Below are positions 58,490-64,000 of a DNA stretch of 64,000 nucleotides, one piece after another. Numbering within the stretch: the stretch's first letter is position 1; the number at the start of each line of letters is the position of its first letter. Both the position numbers and the translations under genes were made by a program. The stretch comes from Nonlabens agnitus (GTDB lineage: Bacteria; Bacteroidota; Bacteroidia; Flavobacteriales; Flavobacteriaceae). The stretch covers positions 1,836,501 through 1,900,500 of the forward strand of contig NZ_MQUC01000003.1 of the NCBI RefSeq assembly GCF_002994045.1. Direction: 5' to 3'. The notes below the pieces were generated by a model. That model ran no database searches. It saw only the letters and a program-made list of their open reading frames with translations, and was not told where the DNA came from.

Positions 58490-59560
58490 ATGAAATATAA
58501 AAAGGCTTTTTTTATAATCTTTTTTATCGCAATCCAATTAGCTACACCTTTATGGGCCCAAGAAAGTGAATGGAGAAAATGCCACAACTACCTACCCTTT
58601 TATTATGTAAACGATGGAGTAACACAAGAATATGAGATGGTACCGCGTACGGCTCAGGAGCTTGGGCTTAAAGGTAACATACGTGCTCTGGAATACGATT
58701 ATAAAAAAGGATACAGTCTTAAGAGTCAGGAAAACGAATACCTATACGCCAATGCCATCACCTTTGAGCGCAACGGCTACATACGTTCAAAATTACGGTT
58801 GAGGAAGAAACCAAAACAAAGGCCGCAAACCATCAAAAAAGTCAATTATGGTTACGGTAATGAAGCAATTGTAAACGGCAAGATCCTATACATCGAAAAC
58901 AGTGTTTTGGACGAGTCCACTACAAATAGTTTTAAAGAAGAAGACCCTAGAATCACCTTTGATTACGATTACATTACAGAAGATGGCAAGATCACCTTTG
59001 ATACCACAAGCCTGATGCAAGTCATGATTTACATAGGCGATAATTTTAAGATTCAGCGGGTGTATAATAACAAAGGTAAACTCTTCAAAGAAAGACGCTA
59101 CAGCAAGGTCAGCAATAAAATTAAAAGCAACGGTTTAGCCACTGCAGTAAAAAACACTCCCTTTTATCTATCTCGTATCACGTCATTTTCCTATGATGAT
59201 GAAATGAGGCTTGTAAAAACCTTTATGACAAAAAAACGTCCAGATGGGAGTTCAGAGGGATTTAATGAGGTAACATACAGCTATAAAGAAATCGGTGATA
59301 AATTACAGGTTACAAAGGAATATGAAGAAAATAACAGAGTCTATGAGGAATTAAAAATCTTTAATTCTGCTAAATTGTTGACTGAGGTCACTGAAAAAGT
59401 AAGCTATCCATCTGGTCGTACTACAAGCCAGACCTATCAATATCAATACGAGTACGACGCACAAGGAAACTGGACTGAAAGACGCGCTTATCAACTAGTT
59501 CCCAATCAAGCTAACAAATTGATTCAAACCACAAACCGCGAGATCATCTATCGCGATTAA
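58490..59560 (+). CDS. Hypothetical exported protein with YD-like strand repeats
   Basis: 356 residues. Signal peptide MKYKKAFFIIFFIAIQLATPLWAQ. The mature part has repeated strand patterns typical of Bacteroidota proteins related to YD or MORN-type repeats (QRVYNNKGKLFKERRYSKV, SFSYDDEMRLVKTFM, YQYEYDAQGNWTERRAYQ). Such proteins are exported and of unknown function. It stands alone with long intergenic regions on both sides. Confidence 0.7.
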   Translation: MKYKKAFFIIFFIAIQLATPLWAQESEWRKCHNYLPFYYVNDGVTQEYEMVPRTAQELGLKGNIRALEYDYKKGYSLKSQENEYLYANAITFERNGYIRSKLRLRKKPKQRPQTIKKVNYGYGNEAIVNGKILYIENSVLDESTTNSFKEEDPRITFDYDYITEDGKITFDTTSLMQVMIYIGDNFKIQRVYNNKGKLFKERRYSKVSNKIKSNGLATAVKNTPFYLSRITSFSYDDEMRLVKTFMTKKRPDGSSEGFNEVTYSYKEIGDKLQVTKEYEENNRVYEELKIFNSAKLLTEVTEKVSYPSGRTTSQTYQYQYEYDAQGNWTERRAYQLVPNQANKLIQTTNREIIYRD

Positions 59561-59957
59561 ATTCTTTGAACTGCTACGACTTAATAGCTGTTTTCAGTTA
59601 CGCTTTATACATATCTTAATTTATGTTGTAAAGGGTTCTAAAATTTAAAGTGAAGAATACCGATATTATCTCCTAATACAATTTTGAAATATGTGTATTG
59701 GAATATGAGTCCAATATATCAGTTGGCTATCCTTATTCTCAGGTTCGAATAAAAATCACGAAAGAGTTGATGGTCTAGCAATCGCAATATCTTAAAAACA
59801 TAAGTTTTCGAAATTTCATGAGTCATGATTCCATAATTTATTTGGATCAAAAATATCGATACGGTAATTATAATCTTAAGTAATTGCCGTATTAATAAAT
59901 ATATTCAGAAATAAATAGTAAATTACTGCTAGATAACAATCTTTAAATCTGCTACTT
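59561..59957. other. AT-rich intergenic region
   Basis: 397 bp with no open frame, repeat or hairpin that I could support. Confidence 0.4.
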
Positions 59958-60434
59958 ATGAAAAATCTACTTTTAGGGATCATGCTGGCTATCGCAGGCA
60001 TATCCACCGCTCAAGTCTCAATGGAAATAGATGGGTTTTCTTCCATTAAAATTGATAGTGACGCCATAATAGAGATAAGGTACGCGCCAACTTCTAAGAT
60101 TCAGTTCAATGGAAGTATGGAAGATATGAAATCTATGATCTCTTCCACTTCAAATAGATTACAGGTAAATGGTGGTAATTCTGCCACAAAAATCAGAATC
60201 TACACTAGAGATTTGAATGCCATACAAATATCTGGTGCAGCAAGTGTTACTGTGAATGGTTTTAACGCACTGGACAGACTTACAGTAATGACTAATGAAA
60301 GTGCAAGTTTAGATCTAGGAAATACGAGAATAAATAATCTATCCATTAACCAAAGTGGCAATAGTAATGTAACCGCTACCGGTGCAACTTCAAAAACTGT
60401 CATTAAAGATGGAGTAGTAGTTTCATCAAAATAG
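59958..60434 (+). CDS. GIN/DUF2807-like exported protein
   Basis: 158 residues. Signal peptide MKNLLLGIMLAIAGISTAQ. The mature part is a short right-handed beta-helix-like domain of the DUF2807 (GIN) type: FSSIKIDSDAIIEIRYAPTS, then RLQVNGGNSATKIRIYTRDL, AIQISGAASVTVNGF, DRLTVMTNESASLDLG and LSINQSGNSNVTATGA. The 'SGAASVTV' and 'SGNSNVTATG' pattern is typical of the family. The function is unknown; probably periplasmic or outer-membrane. A terminator follows. Confidence 0.8.
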   Translation: MKNLLLGIMLAIAGISTAQVSMEIDGFSSIKIDSDAIIEIRYAPTSKIQFNGSMEDMKSMISSTSNRLQVNGGNSATKIRIYTRDLNAIQISGAASVTVNGFNALDRLTVMTNESASLDLGNTRINNLSINQSGNSNVTATGATSKTVIKDGVVVSSK

Positions 60435-60452
60435 ATGCGGTTTACCATCTTT

Positions 60453-60479
60453 AAATGCCTTGTTCACAAGGCATTTTTT
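60453..60479 (+). terminator. Terminator after the DUF2807-like gene
   Basis: A stem AAATGCCTTG / CAAGGCATTT with a TTCA loop and a T-run. Confidence 0.9.
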
Positions 60480-60646
60480 ATGACTGGATATTCCAGCTTT
60501 CCGCAATAACCCGGTACGTTATAAAATAACATTAGCTAATATTAAGAGATCGATCGACTTATTGATATGAATATTTCGCTTTCGCGAAAGCGACAACTCC
60601 ATTTTAACGAGTATTGAGTATCTTAGGGTTCCCATAAACAAAGCCC

Positions 60647-63600
60647 ATGAAATCTGTACTCCAAATCGTCCTTGCACTAACCTGCCTATTGGGATTCTCT
60701 CAAGGAACTAAATTGCTAAGACAGCCCACCATTCACGGTGACCAGGTTGTCTTTGTCTATGCAAACGACCTGTGGAAAGCTACCGTCAATGGCACCACCA
60801 CCCAGCGATTGACCAGTGATATAGGCTATGAAAGCGTGCCACATTTTTCACCAGATGGAAACCATATCGCATTTACTGCAGAATATGATGGCAACATAGA
60901 TGTATTTGTAATACCATCCATGGGTGGCACACCTCAGCGACTTACCTATCATCCAGGCGGTGACTTTGTTACAGGCTGGACGCCTGACGGTAAGGTATTG
61001 TTTAGATCAGATCGTGAGGGAACGCCCACACAAACTACTAAGTTCTTTACCATTGGCATGAATGATTCTTATCCAGTCTCTATGAAACTTGCCAGAGCGG
61101 CTTATGGTGAGATCTCGCCAGATGGCAACTATGTCGCCTACACGCCCATTACTTCTTGGGATCCAGAATGGCGCAATTACCGCGGTGGACAGGCCATGCC
61201 CATCTGGATCGTAAACCTGAAGACCATGGAACTTCAAACCACTTCGCAGCCCACAAAGGAGCGTCATCTCGATCCCGTATGGCTAAACGGCAAGGTGTAT
61301 TTCCTTTCAGAGCGTGATTATACAAGCAACATCTGGTCGTATGACCCACAAACCAAAAAAGAAACCCAGGTAACCTTTCATAAAAAGTTTGACGTCAAAA
61401 GTCTGGATGCAGACGATAGCCGCATAGTCTATGAACATGGTGGTCACCTCAACCTATTGGATCCTGCAACTGGCAACATGAGAATCATTCCCATAACGGT
61501 AAACGCAGACCTCAACACCTCAAGAGAACGCTGGGAAGACGCTAGTGCCAGAGACCTAAACAACGCTACCCTTTCGCCCAACGGTATGCGCGCCCTTTTT
61601 GAATACAGAGGCGAGATCTTTAGCGTACCCAAAGAAAATGGAACATGGCGCAACCTTTCCAATGCACCAGGATCTGCAGAGCGTAGTCCTGTCTGGTCGT
61701 CTCAAGGGAATAGGATCGCATGGTTTTCTGATGCCAGTGGCGAGTATGAACTGGTCATCGCAGATCAATACGGCACCATTATCAAGAGTATATCATTTAA
61801 CGATCCTACCTTCTACTTCAATCCTCAATGGTCGCCAGACGGCAATCACATTGCCTACACAGACACACATTATAATATTTGGATTACCAACGTCAACAGC
61901 GGTAAAAGCGTTAAAGCAGATACAGATAGCTATGCACATCCCAATCGTGCGATGAATCCCGTATGGTCGCCAGACAGCCAGTGGATCGCTTATGCGAAGC
62001 AACAACAATCCCACTTTAAGGCAGTTTACGCCTACAACATTAGCAGTAAAAATATCATTCAAATCACAGACCCCTTGGCAGATGCTATCACGCCAGTCTG
62101 GGACGAGTCCGGTAAATACTTATTCACGCTTGCAAGTACCAATTACGGCTTAAATTCGGGATGGCTGGATATGAGCTCTTTCGATCCATCCACCACACGT
62201 TCCCTTTACGCCATCGTACTTTCCAGCGATGGGAAGGCACCCAACCTACCAGAATCTGATGAAGAAACCATAGAAGGTGTCGTTGAGGAGAAAAAGAAAG
62301 AGAAAAAAGAACGCGAGAAAAAAGGATTTGACGCTGCCACAGATGAGCCTGCCAAAATAAATGTCGTTATCGACGAGAACGGCATATTTGATCGTATCGT
62401 GGCTATGAGCCTGCCCGATAGAAACTATATCGCTCTTGCGAAAGCGGAACAAGGAAATGTCTTTGTCATGGAACAAATCCAAAATACAGACGGATTCAAG
62501 CTGCATTTATATGATACCAAAAAGCAGGAAGCCACCGAATTCACCACTGGAATTCAAGGATTGCAGACCAGTTATGATGGTAAGCACGTTCTAATAAATC
62601 ATGGGAACAGCTATTCCATAAACGCCACTAAGGCACCCATCAAGTCAGGAGATGGCAAAATTGACACCAATGTCAAAGTAAAGATTGATCCACGAGCAGA
62701 GTACAGGCAAATCTTTAAAGAAGGATGGCGATACATGCGTGATTTTCTGTATGTAGATAACGTGCACGGTGCCCCATGGGATGATATTTATAAATGGTAC
62801 TCGCCATGGATCAAAGATGTAAGACACCGTACCGATTTGAACTATGTGGTAGATATCATGAGTGGTGAAGTTGCGATAGGACATTCCTACGTTTCTGGTG
62901 GTGACCTTCCAGATACCAAAAGAATACCAGTAGGTCTTCTAGGCGCAGACTTAGAAGTTCAAAACAATCGGTACAGAATTTCAAAAATTTACAACGGTGA
63001 GCGATGGAACCCTGATATGCAAAGCCCGTTGGGCCTACCGGGAATCAATGTCAAAGAAGGAAGTTATTTGATCTCCATCAATGGTAAAGAACTCACCGCA
63101 GACCTCAATCCTTACCAATTACTGGAACAAACCGCTGGTCGTGAGATTATGATAGAGGTAAGTGACAACGCCAACGGTACTGCCAGCAAGCGAGTCCTTG
63201 TTAAACCCATTTCCAGTGATCGTGGCTTGCGCTATATCGATTGGGTAGAAGGCAACCGCAGGAAAGTCGATGAATTATCAGGCGGCAAGCTGGCCTACGT
63301 TTACATTCCCAATACCAGTCAACCTGGATTCACCTCTTTCAACAGGTACCTCTTCAGCCAGCAGGATAAAAAAGGGATCGTTTTGGACGAGCGCAACAAT
63401 GGCGGCGGTAGCGCGGCAGATTATATGATCGATATCCTTAAGAGAGAGCCTTTCGGGTATTTCAATAGCAAGGCAAATGACAATAGACCGTGGACCACAC
63501 CCATGGCTGGTATTTTTGGTCCAAAGGTCATGATCATCAATGAGCGTGCAGGCTCTGGCGGCGACCTACTGCCCTATATGTTCAAACAGCAAAACCTGGG

Positions 63601-63922
63601 ACCGCTAGTGGGCACTAGGACTTGGGGCGGCCTGGTCGGGACGTGGGACACGCCGCCATTTATCGATGGTGGTAGAATGGTGGCGCCACGCGGTGGCTTT
63701 TACGACCTCAATGGTGAATGGGCTGTTGAAGGCGAAGGCGTTGCACCAGACATCGAGGTCACTCAAAAACCTATCCTAACGTCCCAAGGTCAAGACCCAC
63801 AATTGGAACGCGCCGTTGAGGAAGCCTTGAAGCTACTGCCATCTCAGGAGTTCAAATTTAAGCCAGAGCCTGCTGCTCCGGTGAGATGGAAACGCCCTGA
63901 AGGCTACGACAAGGACAATTAA
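60647..63922 (+). CDS. Tricorn-like S41 family protease
   Basis: 1091 residues. Signal peptide MKSVLQIVLALTCLLGFSQ, then a beta-propeller region of TolB/WD40-like repeats (HFSPDGNHIAFTAEYDGNID, PQWSPDGNHIAYT, PVWSPDSQWIAYA) across about 30-560. A charged Lys/Glu linker (EEKKKEKKEREKKG) and a second propeller part follow. Then comes the tricorn C1 core (EGWRYMRDFLYVDNVHG), a PDZ domain (GINVKEGSYLISINGKEL), and the S41 catalytic domain with LDERNNGGGSAADYM and the nucleophile Ser in NERAGSGGDLLPYMF. It is a periplasmic peptide-degrading protease. The length is normal for the bacterial family. Confidence 0.93.
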   Translation: MKSVLQIVLALTCLLGFSQGTKLLRQPTIHGDQVVFVYANDLWKATVNGTTTQRLTSDIGYESVPHFSPDGNHIAFTAEYDGNIDVFVIPSMGGTPQRLTYHPGGDFVTGWTPDGKVLFRSDREGTPTQTTKFFTIGMNDSYPVSMKLARAAYGEISPDGNYVAYTPITSWDPEWRNYRGGQAMPIWIVNLKTMELQTTSQPTKERHLDPVWLNGKVYFLSERDYTSNIWSYDPQTKKETQVTFHKKFDVKSLDADDSRIVYEHGGHLNLLDPATGNMRIIPITVNADLNTSRERWEDASARDLNNATLSPNGMRALFEYRGEIFSVPKENGTWRNLSNAPGSAERSPVWSSQGNRIAWFSDASGEYELVIADQYGTIIKSISFNDPTFYFNPQWSPDGNHIAYTDTHYNIWITNVNSGKSVKADTDSYAHPNRAMNPVWSPDSQWIAYAKQQQSHFKAVYAYNISSKNIIQITDPLADAITPVWDESGKYLFTLASTNYGLNSGWLDMSSFDPSTTRSLYAIVLSSDGKAPNLPESDEETIEGVVEEKKKEKKEREKKGFDAATDEPAKINVVIDENGIFDRIVAMSLPDRNYIALAKAEQGNVFVMEQIQNTDGFKLHLYDTKKQEATEFTTGIQGLQTSYDGKHVLINHGNSYSINATKAPIKSGDGKIDTNVKVKIDPRAEYRQIFKEGWRYMRDFLYVDNVHGAPWDDIYKWYSPWIKDVRHRTDLNYVVDIMSGEVAIGHSYVSGGDLPDTKRIPVGLLGADLEVQNNRYRISKIYNGERWNPDMQSPLGLPGINVKEGSYLISINGKELTADLNPYQLLEQTAGREIMIEVSDNANGTASKRVLVKPISSDRGLRYIDWVEGNRRKVDELSGGKLAYVYIPNTSQPGFTSFNRYLFSQQDKKGIVLDERNNGGGSAADYMIDILKREPFGYFNSKANDNRPWTTPMAGIFGPKVMIINERAGSGGDLLPYMFKQQNLGPLVGTRTWGGLVGTWDTPPFIDGGRMVAPRGGFYDLNGEWAVEGEGVAPDIEVTQKPILTSQGQDPQLERAVEEALKLLPSQEFKFKPEPAAPVRWKRPEGYDKDN

Positions 63923-64000
63923 CATTTCACAAAAATCCTGTTATGGATAAAGGTTTAAAAGGTTTTCGCTTTCGCGAAAGCAAAACTAAATTACTGCATA

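Noticed and set aside
1..64000. tRNA or rRNA genes
   Set aside because: None recognised by eye in any intergenic region; a covariance search was not possible here.

Overview
The window looks like the chromosome of a proteorhodopsin-bearing marine Flavobacteriaceae bacterium (Bacteroidota). The evidence is flavobacterial lipoprotein families, a type IX secretion sorting tail, a DTE-type proteorhodopsin, an unusually long NusB, and a 16-bp palindrome (CGCTTTCGCGAAAGCG) scattered through the core regions. I had no database; assignments rest on motifs and family knowledge.

Layout. 1-21.1 kb is core genome: a 5'-partial GH31 glucosidase, small lipoproteins, a glgE-maltokinase-glgB operon for the maltose-1-phosphate route of alpha-glucan synthesis, yajC, nusB, a Leu/Glu-type dehydrogenase, an ABC exporter, a DUF3276 protein, an M14 peptidase and typA. 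43.1-64 kb is core again: an FKBP isomerase, a PH-domain protein, proteorhodopsin, ffh, folD, a metalloprotease-like lipoprotein, a thioredoxin/persulfide-dioxygenase/rhodanese group, kdsA, a hybrid histidine kinase, a T9SS-sorted protein and a large tricorn-like S41 protease.

21.16-42.83 kb is the exceptional region. A tyrosine recombinase gene, broken by one in-frame TGA, is transcribed away from about 20 consecutive cassettes. Nearly every coding cassette carries one small gene or a gene pair, and all but one read in the same direction. Each cassette begins with GTT-N6-M-A-T and ends its gene with AC-K-N6-AAC. The N6 is unique to the cassette, but its two ends are reverse complements, and they enclose a 130-200 bp imperfect hairpin (GGCTAT...ATAGCC type). 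This is the logic of integron attC sites with a different and longer consensus, so I read the region as a non-canonical chromosomal integron. Cargo is mostly exported or lipoproteins of unknown role plus one ParDE-type toxin-antitoxin pair. Six copies of a 0.38-0.46 kb ORF-less cassette are interspersed.

Five copies of one IS110-family element sit in three attC sites, always directly after ACAACAA. The non-coding end upstream of each intact transposase gene folds into two stem-loops. One contains sequence matching the attC target and the other contains sequence matching the element's own end, which is the layout of a bridge RNA. In two tandem pairs the second copy begins exactly inside the target-matching segment of its neighbour, as if the element had targeted its own guide sequence.

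The 16-bp palindrome is absent from the whole 18.8-45.3 kb stretch, which supports a foreign or fast-exchanging origin for the array. No tRNA, rRNA or CRISPR was recognised.
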